Shown here one piece after another: positions 1 to 11,518 of a DNA stretch of 64,000 nucleotides. Made by a program: the position numbers and the translations under genes. The DNA is from Brachypterus glaber. Lineage: Eukaryota > Arthropoda > Insecta > Coleoptera > Kateretidae. Positions within the stretch are counted from its first letter, which is position 1, and each line of letters starts with the position of its first letter. The DNA lies in assembly GCA_958510825.1 (NCBI GenBank), contig OY294049.1, positions 20,205,536-20,269,535 on the forward strand, written 5' to 3'. A model generated the notes under the pieces. It ran no database searches, was not told the origin of the DNA, and worked only from the letters and a program-made list of their open reading frames with translations.

Positions 1-1770
1 TGTAGCTTGTCTCTCCTGGAAAGTTTCGTATGATTATTTCTTCGGGATAATCCAGAATTTGTTGAAAATAGTTTGCTGGAACTGCTCACTTAGATTCAGT
101 ATTTTGTTTATACTTAGTTCACAGGACACTTAGTATTCTGTTCGTATTTTTATTAGTTTTTCTGATAAACAATAAGTATTGTTTATATTTGTTTCTTAGA
201 GTAATATTTTGAGGTTAGATATCACTAATACGGATTTATTAGGAAATAGTCTTTTTGGTTATTATCTTTGATGTAGTTTTCGTTACCTTTATTAGGAATC
301 CTATACGGTAAAACTGTAGTTGATAATGACTTGCATAGATGTCGCTAATAGTTCAGAAATAGAATTTTATTTACCTGAAGGGTTCATACCGGTTGATAAG
401 GTCGATTTTCGCTCCTTCTTGATGAACTCTGTACAATGGTGGTGTCATTTTGACGAGTGTTTATTTTCTGTAATCATCGAAGTAATCCTTCATGTATTTT
501 TATTTAAAGTTAGTGAAAATGAATATTTAAACAATGCGGAAGATATTATAACTGTTATTTTCTACAATTACGCATTTATAACGTTTCGATGGACATCGAA
601 GACTTAGAATGACATGTAAGTTAAGTTTTTCTGTTTCTTAGAATATTTCTGAGATATAATTATTGTTTTAGCACCATTAATTAAGCACCATTATTACTAC
701 ATTATTACTACATTAATTAATTACCATTAATTACTCACCATTTCTATACCATTAATATGGAATTACATTAATTTAAGTTGAAGTTTATTTTGGTATATTT
801 GATATACAAGTTCTCCGCATGGAGTGATGTTCTGTTGGAACATGGTTCTGTATTTTTCGGCATAGATAAATTCTATATGACCGTCTAGCAGACAATTTTA
901 TATTGGACATAATTTTCAAAAGCATATTTAATCCCGGACAACATTTTCAATCGTACATTTTATCCTGGAAGATAATTTTTCCAAAGTAGAAGGGACAGCC
1001 TATATTTTTTTTCTTTCATTTGAGAAATGAATTCATCAGCATAGGGGAGACTTGCACAGATGGAGACGATGGAATTCATACCTCATGGATTTTGCAGAAA
1101 CCAGCTAAGTACTCATTCTGAAAACTTTTGAAAGCAATATTTCATATTTTTAAATTCTTTTATTTCAATATTCTTATAACTGTAAACTTTATCAGATCTG
1201 ATATAGTATTGATTAATACTATATGCCCTTCTGGCTTTTGTTCATTTTTAGGTACTTATTTTTTTTAAACATTTAATCTCATTTATTAATTATTAAATAT
1301 CATACTTTTGATTAAATGATTTCTAATTTAAGCATGACTTTTACACACTGCAAGAAATGATTGCTGTTTACATACATTTCTTGATGCTTGCTGAACTTCA
1401 TGTTTTCTTTATACATTTAAGTCGAATGATTTCTGAATTTAGTAATTTTTATTAAGATTTCTTTAATTATATCTTAATATAATTACACATATTTTTTATA
1501 TATATTAATACATTACTTGATGTGCTTTCATTAAGTTTATTTATAATAAATTTCTTAAATGAATTATCTTATTTTATTTAGAGGTTATATTTTCTCAAAC
1601 TGAAAAGCTTAAGTATTTACACTAGGTTGTTACTTACCTAAAGGAGTAAAAGCTAAAGTAACTGGCGCCCCTAACAACATTAATCAATTCTTTCTATTTT
1701 TCCCTTGCCCATACCCATTGCTCCGCTGTCAAAACTAGCCGTTGGCAGTGAACGTATTAATTACGGTACA
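1..1770 (+). repeat. Left LTR (5' end outside window)
   Basis: Corresponds to 3780-5518 of the right LTR. It ends TTACGGTACA. A 95-codon open frame at 320-607 is repeated unchanged in the right LTR; its protein matches nothing I recognise. Confidence 0.9.
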
Positions 1771-1777
1771 CTAATAT

Positions 1778-1795
1778 TGGCGCCCAAGAACGTGG
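1778..1795 (+). promoter_or_regulatory. Primer-binding-type sequence
   Basis: TGGCGCCCAAGAACGTGG lies a few bases after the left LTR end. TGGCGCCC complements a tRNA 3' end GGGCGCCA, the usual primer for minus-strand synthesis in many gypsy elements. The tRNA itself is not identified. Confidence 0.65.
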
Positions 1796-2403
1796 TATTT
1801 GGATAGATAGAACACTTGTTTTTTTAATTTTACTCCATTTTTCTCAGTGTATTTTTTATAAAAATCTAAAGCTTATTTTTTTTTCAGTGTAACTTAAAGT
1901 TCATTTTGAGAAAACCTACATATAACTGTTGAATAAAATATTTTTTGTTGAAAATTAAGTCAAATTAGAGTTAATCTGATAAGATATATCAGATATGTGT
2001 TTTTTATGTTTTTTCTGAATTTTATGGAATAACATGGAATAGAGAAATTTTGGCGTGGGTTCAGTTTTTCTAGAAATTATCGTTTATTCAATAGAAATAA
2101 ATGGATAATAGGGTATTTATTTATGCGAAGGATATGAATAAATATTAGCTAATTTTGTAGTTTTGGAGACTATTTATAATTATTAATTTGTCCAATTGAG
2201 ATAAATAATAATTTAGTATTTTTTTGACATATTTGGGAAATTTTCCAAAGTATGCAAAAACTTTGTTGAGCAGTATACACAAAAAAAAATAATTTGTGGT
2301 ACAGTATAAATATTTTATTATAAAATAAATATTTTGAGTAAATTGAATTTAAATTTTGAAAATAAATATTCAAAATGGAAGATTTAGATAAAATGGAAAT
2401 TAG

Positions 2404-2928
2404 ATTTTTGACTGCAAAAATGGTAAAAATTTAGCAAAAATAGGTCTAGCTTTACGAACGTCTGTAAATGAAGTTACGGGGTATACGCCGGCATTTCTTA
2501 ATTTTGGGAGGAATGTACCTATCACAGGAACTTATTATGGCAAAATGACATCAACTGATGGTGTTAAATTAGAACCTTGTGACAGAGACTCGTATAGCCA
2601 AGACTTGGGAAATCTTAAAGAGATTTTTATTGATGTAAAGAAATATTTACATGAAGCTTATGAACGTAATAAGCGTACTTATGATTTGCGCAAGCGTGAA
2701 GTAAATTTTGATATAGGTGAAAAAGTTTGGAGACGAAACAAAGTACTCTCAGATGCTAGTAAAAGTTTTGCTGCAAAACTTGCTCCAAAGTACATACTTT
2801 GCAAAGTTGTTGCGAAAAAGTCAAAGTTAGTGTATATTTTGGAAAATGCAGATGGTCATAGAGGCGACTGGCATGTTAAAGATCTAAAGAAATATTTTGG
2901 ATCGAATAGTGACATTTCAGTTGGCTAG
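2404..2928 (+). pseudogene. Gypsy integrase C-terminal fragment
   Basis: The frame is open from 2404 (stop just before) to TAG at 2926-2928. It carries the end of the integrase core (GLALRTSVNEVTGYTPAFLN, FGRNVP) followed by a linker and the GPY/F-type tail region: DLRKREVNFDIGEKVWRRN, LSDASKSFAAKLAPKYI, and the closing GDWHVKDLKKYF. These words are diagnostic of gypsy pol. The catalytic DDE residues would lie upstream and are deleted, so this is not a working enzyme. An in-frame ATG exists at 2545 but is internal to the domain. Confidence 0.88.
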
Positions 2929-3427
2929 ATTTGATTAAATAAGAATATATTCTTAGTATCATTCGGATTGATATTTAAGAAATATCAATGTATTGAAAAT
3001 ATTTAAAGGGTACCCAAAACTTTTGTATATAGTAGTAAAAAAAATATATAAATATATTTTTTGTAGAAGAGAATTCTGGTGCACACAGTCAAGTCTTATT
3101 TCTATTTTTTTATCTTGATAAAACTTAGCTAAAAAGAAAACAAAATTAATTATGACAATTACCTGATTATGACAATTACCTGTTTATGACACACACCGAT
3201 AAAGTCCCAAAATTATGTTCTACATAAGAGTAGGCGAATGATACACGTAGTTATCAAGCTTAGCTATTGTTAATTATCAAGTAGTATTTCAAATGATTTA
3301 CAAAAAGTATTGTATTTTTTGTTGATTTATTAAATAAAATATAGTATATATTTTAGCTATTTAAGTTAAATAGTTATAGAGTTTGGTATAAAAATATTTT
3401 TTGTATATTAAATATTTTTATTATTTT

Positions 3428-3440
3428 TGGAGGGGGCATG
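3428..3440 (+). promoter_or_regulatory. Polypurine tract of the LTR element
   Basis: GGAGGGGGCATG directly precedes the TGTAACGACA start of the right LTR, the expected place for the plus-strand primer. Confidence 0.7.
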
Positions 3441-5518
3441 TGTAACGACATAAATCGTCACTTTGTAATATAGCAAGGGTTAATTAAACTATTCGTTTAC
3501 TTACGTTATAATTTATGTTTATTTTGTATATAAATAGTTACGTACGTACAGAACTATTTTGTATCTGGGACTATTTGTAGCAGGAACTGAATTCTAACCA
3601 TATGAGTCTCTATTCCATAGTTCTACCTGAAAATAACATAAAGAAAACATAATTAGAATATGATTTTTAATAATAAAGAATCATATGACTTATTTCTCTA
3701 TAGTGCATTTGTCTATGGACTTACCTGGTTTTTATATGTTTCAGAGTCTATTGAGGGTTGGATTTCACTGGCTTTCATTTGTAGCTTGTCTCTCCTGGAA
3801 AGTTTCGTATGATTATTTCTTCGGGATAATCCAGAATTTGTTGAAAATAGTTTGCTGGAACTGCTCACTTAGATTCAGTATTTTGTTTATACTTAGTTCA
3901 CAGGACACTTAGTATTCTGTTCGTATTTTTATTAGTTTTGCTGATAAACAATAAGTATTGTTTATATTTGTTTCTTAGAGTAATATTTTGAGGTTAGATA
4001 TCACTAATACGGATTTATTAGGAAATAGTCTTTTTGGTTATTATCTTTGATGTAGTTTTCGTTACCTTTATTAGGAATCCTATACGGTAAAACTGTAGTT
4101 GATAATGACTTGCATAGATGTCGCTAATAGTTCAGAAATAGAATTTTATTTACCTGAAGGGTTCATACCGGTTGATAAGGTCGATTTTCGCTCCTTCTTG
4201 ATGAACTCTGTACAATGGTGGTGTCATTTTGACGAGTGTTTATTTTCTGTAATCATCGAAGTAATCCTTCATGTATTTTTATTTAAAGTTAGTGAAAATG
4301 AATATTTAAACAATGCGGAAGATATTATAACTGTTATTTTCTACAATTACGCATTTATAACGTTTCGATGGACATCGAAGACTTAGAATGACATGTAAGT
4401 TAAGTTTTTCTGTTTCTTAGAATATTTCTGAGATATAATTATTGTTTTAGCACCATTAATTAAGCACCATTATTACTACATTAATTAATTACCATTAATT
4501 ACTCACCATTTCTATACCATTAATATGGAATTACATTAATTTAAGTTGAAGTTTATTTTGGTATATTTGATATACAAGTTCTCCGCATGGAGTGATGTTC
4601 TGTTGGAACATGGTTCTGTATTTTTCGGCATAGATAAATTCTATATGACCGTCTAGCAGACAATTTTCAAAAGCATATTTAATCCCGGACAACATTTTCA
4701 ATCGTACATTTTATCCTGGAAGATAATTTTTCCAAAGTAGATGGGACAGCCTATATTTTTTTTCTTTCATTTGAGAAATGAATTCATCAGCATAGGGGAG
4801 ACTTGCACAGATGGAGACGATGGAATTCATACCTCATGGATTTTGCAGAAACCAGCTAAGTACTCATTCTGAAAACTTTTGAAAGCAATATTTCATATTT
4901 TTAAATTCTTTTATTTCAATATTCTTATAACTGTAAACTTTATCAGATCTGATATAGTATTGATTAATACTATATGCCCTGGCTTTTGTTCATTTTTAGG
5001 TACTTATTTTTTTAAAACATTTAATCTCATTTATTAATTATTAAATATCATACTTTTGATTAAATGATTTCTAATTTAAGCATGACTTTTACACACTGCA
5101 AGAAATGATTGCTGTTTAAATACATTTCTTGATGCTTGCTGAACTTCATGTTTTCTTTATACATTTAAGTCGAATGATTTCTGAATTTAGTAATTTTTAT
5201 TAAGATTTCTTTAATTATATCTTAATATAATTACACATATTTTTTATATATATTAATACATTACTTGATGTGCTTTCATTAAGTTTATTTATAATAAATT
5301 TCTTAAATGAATTATCTTATTTTATTTAGAGGTTATATTTTCTCAAACTGAAAAGCTTAAGTATTTACACTAGGTTGTTACTTACCTAAAGGAGTAAAAG
5401 CTAAAGTAACTGGCGCCCCTAACAACATTAATCAATTCTTTCTATTTTTCCCTTGCCCATACCCATTGCTCCGCTGTCAAAACTAGCCGTTGGCAGTGAA
5501 CGTATTAATTACGGTACA
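3441..5518 (+). repeat. Right LTR, complete (about 2.08 kb)
   Basis: Starts TGTAACGACA, ends ACGGTACA. It is much longer than typical insect gypsy LTRs (a few hundred bp). The 95-codon frame seen in the left LTR recurs at 4099-4386 and a 75-codon frame lies at 3685-3912. Neither is recognised. Confidence 0.9.
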
Positions 5519-6560
5519 GTACCTACTGCTAAATTATTTGCTAATTATATATTTTAATGCAATTGCTAAATAAAAAGATATTTTTTTATGTATAATTTAA
5601 TTTAAATTTGTATTTGTATTTGAAGGGTCCAGTGGAAAAACGATGTTGTTCCATTTTTTTCAAAATCGACATTTTAACGGCGTCTGTTAGCTTGAAACAT
5701 GAAGAAGCAACATACAAAACCTTACAAGGGACAAACAATGAGATTCCACGAAAAACTGCAGTTAAAAATTTGAATTTGAATGTTTACATCTTTGAAATTA
5801 ATAAAAATGTTGGATATACAAAAAAAGTTTTTATTCCTGTCTGGATTCAACATGGAGTTCTAATGAATTTTTGGTCAAGAAAATTACTCAGAAAGAACTC
5901 TAAAATCATTAAAAACTATTTCAACAGTAGTTGCAAAACTTTAAATTTCGTTTTTCTCAACTTTCAAAAAATGGAACCTCATCGTTTTTCCACTGGACCC
6001 TGCATTTGTATTAATTTGTATTTTATAATTTAAATACAATACCAAATTAAAAGGTTGCGTGGGTCAGCAACAGCAAAATGTTTTTTTTTTTTTTTTGTAT
6101 TTGCTGAACAATTTTCTTTCTGTTGCTAAATTATATAGTACTCTTAAACTATTTGGTAATGACTGCTAGAGATTTTAGAAATAATTGCTTAATTTATGGA
6201 TTTATAGTTTCTGTATGTAACTGAATTCAAACAAGTCTTAATTTGTATTTAATGATTAAAACAGTGCCAAATACAATATCATGAACCTGTTTGTTTAAGT
6301 AATTAATAGGTTATACGTAGGTTGTAGGTTATAACTGCTAAATTTGTCAGTGATTAACAACTTTTTATCTGTTGCTAAATATTTTAGCAATCATTGCTAA
6401 ATAAAAGGATTTATTTTCTCTTGAAGTCATTAAGTCCAAACAAGTTTTGATTTTTGTTTAATAATTAAAACACAATGCCAAATACGAGATCATGAACCTG
6501 CTTGATTAATTAATTATTAGGCACCTAGGTGCACGAATATAACTGAAAAATAATTTCCAG
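5519..6560. repeat. Degenerate tandem units of about 240 bp
   Basis: Blocks near 5522-5620, 6105-6340 and 6350-6545 share phrases such as GTTGCTAAAT, TGCTAAATAAAA, AATTAAAAC with GCCAAATAC, and ATCATGAACCTG in the same order. The first unit is interrupted by the TIR element at 5625-6000. Confidence 0.55.
5625..6000. mobile_element. TIR transposon/MITE of about 376 bp
   Basis: Terminal inverted repeats of about 35 bp begin GGGTCCAGTGGAAAAACGAT at 5625 and end with the reverse complement at 6000. A 141-codon open frame (5608-6033) runs through the whole element and both TIRs; I treat it as incidental because TIRs are translated in it. Target duplication is not clear. Confidence 0.7.
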
Positions 6561-6768
6561 AGGAAAACTTTTGTTTGCACAGACTAATAGATTAATAAAT
6601 TTAGTAGAAATGCAGAATGTTTATTTTATAGATCTATGAAAATAACAAATAAAGCCTAAAAGACAAACGCAAAGTATTGGTACCTACGTTTTTTATTTTG
6701 GACATTTTTATTTTGGATCCTCTATTGTCACGCTGCGAGGGGTATAATACAAGTATTATATTTTATTA

Positions 6769-6980
6769 GTAAAAAGTAAACTGAATATTCAGTTAAAAAT
6801 GGATAGGAAATCGGACGTTATTATTCTATACAATTTTATTTTAACAAGTCCTTAAATATTAAAGTACGTGACTTTAGAACAATTTTTTTAACAAAAATGA
6901 AAGTACATTAATGTAATTAATTAACTAATTAGTATAGAATCATAACTTTCTATCCATTTGTAACTCAGTTTACTTTTTAC
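6769..6980. mobile_element. Palindromic MITE
   Basis: Arms GTAAAAAGTAAACTG at 6769 and CAGTTTACTTTTTAC ending 6980, with a second inner pair (TTATTCTATAC / GTATAGAATC). The core phrase CCTTAAATATTAAAGT recurs inverted near 8805-8820. Confidence 0.65.
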
Positions 6981-7583
6981 CGTGTAGGATTATTTTATTT
7001 TCAAATCATTTTTCATAATTTTATCTAGATGCTTGTGTTTAGACATATTGTCAATTTCCGAGAAACTGCCTGGGTTAAGGTATCAAAAAATCTCTCTTTT
7101 TCTGCTCAATAAGAAACGTACACTTTTTGTATCCTAAAGATTTATCTAGTTACCACTTTCATCGATCACCATGACAGTAGAATTCTGTTATCTAACTGTG
7201 TCTTAGTTGATATTTATCCTTTCATTCTCCAGCCCTTATTCGCACCATTAATTTTTTGGTATCGTTCAATGTTTATGAGGAGATTTATTTCTTGACGCCT
7301 CCAATTTAGTTAATATAGCTATTATACTGGAATCAATAAGGTATAGACTAAAACAGAAAGCTGAAAAATATTTTTTGAGTTATTATATCCCATACGAAAG
7401 ATAAAGAGTAGTTTATAAAATAATATATCGATAGGTAAGTTTGCTGTTAAATGGCTAATAATTATTTTTGTTTACTACTAGCTTTAGAACATATATGTTC
7501 TACTATCTGGTATATGGTATACCATTATTTATCATGTTTTCAGACCGTGAAATCAATTTTCTTCACCTATAGCAATAATAATT

Positions 7584-7641
7584 ATTTACTCCTACTAGGA
7601 GAGTAAAAATTATAATTTTTACTCTCCTATTAGGAGTAAAT
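7584..7641. repeat. 58-bp near-perfect palindrome
   Basis: Two 29-bp arms with one mismatch and no loop, built on ACTCCTACTAGGAGAG. Nothing coding nearby. Confidence 0.85.
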
Positions 7642-8024
7642 TTTTTAAACAATTGATATCTGCCACTTGATTTTCTTTGAACTGCAAAGACATGTCATTG
7701 CTTCTAATTTTTAATAAACAAAATGCAACAATATTTTACCATTGGATAAAAAATGAGCATGGTAAATATTATAAATGAATTAATTATAATAGAATATAAC
7801 ATATTATTCAGTAAGTAAACAATTAACCAATGTTTTCACACATTTTAAAAATATCAAAATGCCACCCACTAGAACTGTCAAGTTTTAGTGAATAAATCAA
7901 TTTATTCATTTATTTTCAGGAATGGCGATTTCAAAGGCTACTTGTTTTTGCTCGGTTAATTAAGATCCACCAAAAATGTTAGTTTATTATTGATATAAGA
8001 ATGTTAAATAATAAGAATAAATGC

Positions 8025-8159
8025 GCTAGTAGTGAAAAGAATTATTTATAAACCACGGTAGAGAAGATTATTATAACCTCGCAGTCTTAAATTTAATATA
8101 CTCGGCTATAAAAAATGCCTTCTCTACCTTGGTATATAATTACTATTTTTACTACTTGC
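8025..8159. mobile_element. Imperfect palindromic MITE
   Basis: Left arm CGCTAGTAGTGAAAAG...GGTAGAGAAG mirrors right arm CTTCTCTACC...TACTACTTGC. No coding content. Confidence 0.6.
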
Positions 8160-8274
8160 TTTCACCTAGGGCAAAAATAAAATAAAATTATCTCCCATTA
8201 GTAGATATAATAATAATTGATATCAGCTAATTTTTGTCACTTTAGATGTTTCTGTTTTTGCCCAATTTTTAATT

Positions 8275-9147
8275 ATTAAGCTCAAGAAAATAGCTTTTAA
8301 TAAATACTTACATTTCAATTATATTTTTAAAATAATTTTTAAGTTGAATCAGTCTTAGGCATAAAGTACTCAATACATTGATTTTATATTTAGTCTAAAT
8401 ATAGTTTAAATTTCCATAATTATAAAGGCATAGTTTTCAAATCTAACTTTTAAGTCAAATTAATGATAAAAATGAAGATTTCCCAGAACATAGTACGGTT
8501 CGAGAAGTTTTTAGTGAACGAACCTTTGATTCACTTAACTCTCAGTGATTCACTTAACCCCGTTTAAAGGTACTTATTTTTGTTACAATACAAAGAATAT
8601 CTGTACAAATGATCTCATAGTCCCTTAGGACTCACTCATTTCCGGACCAACCTTTATAGGAACTTTTTTTCATATTTTTGAAAGTAGAATCACCTCTTAA
8701 ATTTCTAGAACTTATTTCTGAATAACCCTGTATATTTAGTTACAAGTTATCATCCTATACAAATGTACTTTAATTTTTCTTAAAAGCGAGGTAGTTCTGA
8801 AGTCACTTTAATATTTAAGGACGGACATGAAATATTGCTTTTTAACAAAAATTAAAGTACAGTAGTTTATAATAAATATATTAAGCTCAAGAAAAAAGCT
8901 TTTAATAAATATTTACATTTCAGCTATATTTTTAAAACAATTTGATTCACTTTACTCCCAGTGATTCACTTAACCCAGTTTAACGGTCCTTATTTTTGTT
9001 ACAATACAAAGAATATCTGTACAAATGATCTCATAGTCCCTTAGGACTCATTTCCGGACCAACCTTTATATGAACTTTTTTATCATATTTTTGAAAGTAG
9101 AATCACCTCTTAAATTTATCGAACTTCTGAATAACCCTGTATATATC
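8275..9147 (+). repeat. Direct duplication, second copy shortened
   Basis: 8275-8735 and 8881-9147 share the sequence from TTAAGCTCAAGAAAA to AATAACCCTGTATAT. The second copy lacks about 180 bp of the middle. An inverted pair (GTACTTTAATTTTTCTTAAA near 8764 and its mirror ending 8860) sits between them. The GTAGAATCACCTCTTAAAT phrase belongs to the CCCTGTATATA element family also seen at 41260-41350 and 56296-57030. Confidence 0.75.
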
Positions 9148-9748
9148 TATATATAGACACTTCATAAACTTAAAGCTACAAAATCATCATAAAACTCCAG
9201 TAATCACATTTTTTGAATTTTATTGGATTTTCCTTAGTGTCAAATTTTACAGCTAAACACAAATGAAAAATGGTGGATATTTTATTAATAGTAACAAATG
9301 TTGTTCATCAGTAAATTATCCGTTTTTGGAGACCAAAGAATAAATAAGAAACCCATTTCTTGATAAATATTTTAAAAGGTTTAAGTTTATGGGTTGGCTT
9401 TGACTTTACTACCTTACAATATAAATTTATCTTAACTAACTTGTCATTAAAATAAAACCATTTGTATCAAAACTAATATAGATCTTTTTCGCATAATATA
9501 AGCTTAGGGCAATCACTTGTTTTTACAATCTGACAAGACTCTATCTATAAAATATCATATAACCTTAAATAATTATAATTGAAGGAGCTTTCTGGTGCTA
9601 TCTCAGCATTGAGAGAGAAGATGCTAGCAAGTTAAGCTAACCTAAAATTTTCAATGCAACCTCGGTGCAACGGATGTATATTTTTTAATCAAGCTGACCT
9701 ATCTTAAGAAGCTCATAGGTGGGATTAATTATTTTAACCAAATTAAAA

Positions 9749-10493
9749 ACAAGCCGTGAAGATGGGTAATGCTACGCATTCCATTATATACTATACTAAG
9801 GTATATTATATTTTCCCAATTACTTTAAAAACATTAATTTAAAAAAAATATATAAAAAAAATATTTTTTTTTTAGATCTTTTAAGATTTTTTTAGTTTTT
9901 TTTTTATAAAAATGAAAAATTAAAAAAAAAATGTTTTATTGAAAAGAAAAAATTTCAAACAAAAAATATTTTTTTTTCAATGTTTTTTTTTAATTTTGTT
10001 TTTGGAAAAAACGAAAAATGATGGGTTGTTTTTTTAAGATTTTTTAAGATTTTTTAATTTTTTTAACTTTCTTTTTGCAAAAAAAAAAGAAAAAAATTAA
10101 GAAAAAAGAAATATAAATAGAATATTTATTTTAAAAGTTTAACCCCCAATAACTTTTTTTTTTGGGGATATTACTTTTGAAATAACTAAAATTGATGAAA
10201 AAAAAATAATTAAAAAAAAATATTTTTTTTCAGCTTTTTTCGATTTTTTAAAAAGTTTAACTCTCCATAATTTTTTATTTTTGGGGTCAATTGGATTATT
10301 CGTTCTTGAGTTATCGTGTTTACAAAAATCGATATATTGGACGGACAGACGGACGGACATTAAAAAAAAAGTTGCCATTTTTTTCATGAAACAATTTATA
10401 TCCAATTTTTTTGTCTAGGACAATTTTTGACAATTTTTAAAAATTCAAAACTACCGTATAATACTATTCTAGCGCAGGCACTGTGAATAGTAT
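9749..10493 (+). repeat. Dispersed repeat R, copy 1 (uninterrupted)
   Basis: Begins ACAAGCCGTGAAGAT and ends CACTGTGAATAGTAT. Inside are A/T homopolymer runs, a repeated AAAAGTTTAACCCCC phrase, then CTTGAGTTATCGTG, a GACG/GACA array (10338-10358) and ATGAAACAATTTATATCCAA. Related copies lie at 46389-47340 and 50605-51144, with partial relatives at 32870-33590 and 55380-55790. No protein is encoded; the 88-codon minus-strand frame is low-complexity. Confidence 0.7.
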
Positions 10494-11040
10494 AACAAAT
10501 CAGTTCGAATTTAATTGAAAAAAAAATATTATTATAAGAGTTTATCAGCAACTTGGTTTAAAAATCTAAATTCATATTTTATTTTTCAAGATTTGTACAT
10601 TTCAGTGAACACTTAGTATTTATTCTTGAGAAAAAAATTCTTGTCGCTTTCAATTAATTTTATGCTTTCCATTGTTGTAAGTTACGGAACTTTTTTTTAT
10701 CATTACTAACTTAGTTATGCCATTTTCATTTAAGGATTTTATTAAATTACAAAAGTTTTTCATTAAAGCAAAAAGTTTATTAGATAAGTTAATATGTTTC
10801 AAATGTAATTAATTAAGTTTTATTTCATTAATTTTTTCAGTATATTAATTTTTCAGCTCTTTTGTTTAATTTAATTTAATTCAATTTTTCGTCATTTTTA
10901 AAATAATTCTGTTAATCTTTAAAATAAATATGAACTATATACAAATTTATACAACGTAAGTATATATACATTATACTGCGCTTGCCAGAAAGAAATGGGA
11001 CAAAAAGTTAGCTTCAAATCCCACAAGTTTTTGATATTAT

Positions 11041-11390
11041 AAAAATTTAACCCATTTTCTCCCATTGTCTCCACCTGGGGAAGCATTTTAACATACTAGC
11101 GCGGGTGATACATCATTTTAGAACTTATTAAACTCTCTTTTTGACCATATAATTTTTATTTAAAAAAAAAAAACAAAAAATAGTTAAGGTGTTAAATTTT
11201 CATTTTTTTTTGTTAATGCGATTTTCTTAGATTGGGTCGGGCAACAAAAAAATATAATATAAAAAATATATTTTCGAATAGAGAATTTAAAATAATGTAA
11301 CGCACGACCCTCTTTTCATTAAAAAAATATTACCCCGGTAACCCTGCTTGCATTGTGCCCCCTAAATATTTGATATTATTATTGTATATT
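11041..11390. repeat. Imperfect inverted repeat related to 51869-52553
   Basis: GGGTGATACATCATTTTAGA at about 11103 is mirrored near 11277-11321. The same words occur in the arms of the palindrome at 51869-52553, so they appear to be one family. Confidence 0.5.
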
Positions 11391-11518
11391 ATACACCATT
11401 TTGTGCTCCATTAAGCTCTTTTTTTATTATTATTTTTTTATATATCTAGCATTTATTAAAATATTAGGGATTGTCATGAAATATAGACCACCCTGTACTT
11501 ATCTAAGGAATAAGACAT

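Larger units (their letters stand above)
1..5518 (+). mobile_element. Ty3/gypsy LTR retrotransposon, internally deleted
   Basis: Bases 1-1770 and 3780-5518 are near-identical direct repeats, the two LTRs. The left LTR is cut by the window edge. LTRs run TGTAAC to GGTACA. The left LTR is followed by a primer-binding-type sequence and the right is preceded by a purine tract. The 1.67-kb interior keeps only the C-terminal part of a gypsy-type integrase, so gag, protease, reverse transcriptase and most integrase are gone. The LTR copies differ by a few substitutions and two indels of about 15-17 bp, so the insertion is fairly young. No envelope-like frame is seen. It could move only with proteins supplied by another copy. 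Confidence 0.9.

Noticed and set aside
1..5518. Possible endogenous retrovirus with an envelope gene
   Set aside because: No envelope-like frame between integrase and the right LTR; an internally deleted gypsy element explains everything seen.
5608..6033. 141-codon plus-strand open frame
   Set aside because: It reads through both terminal inverted repeats of a MITE and has no recognisable motif, so it is taken as fortuitous.
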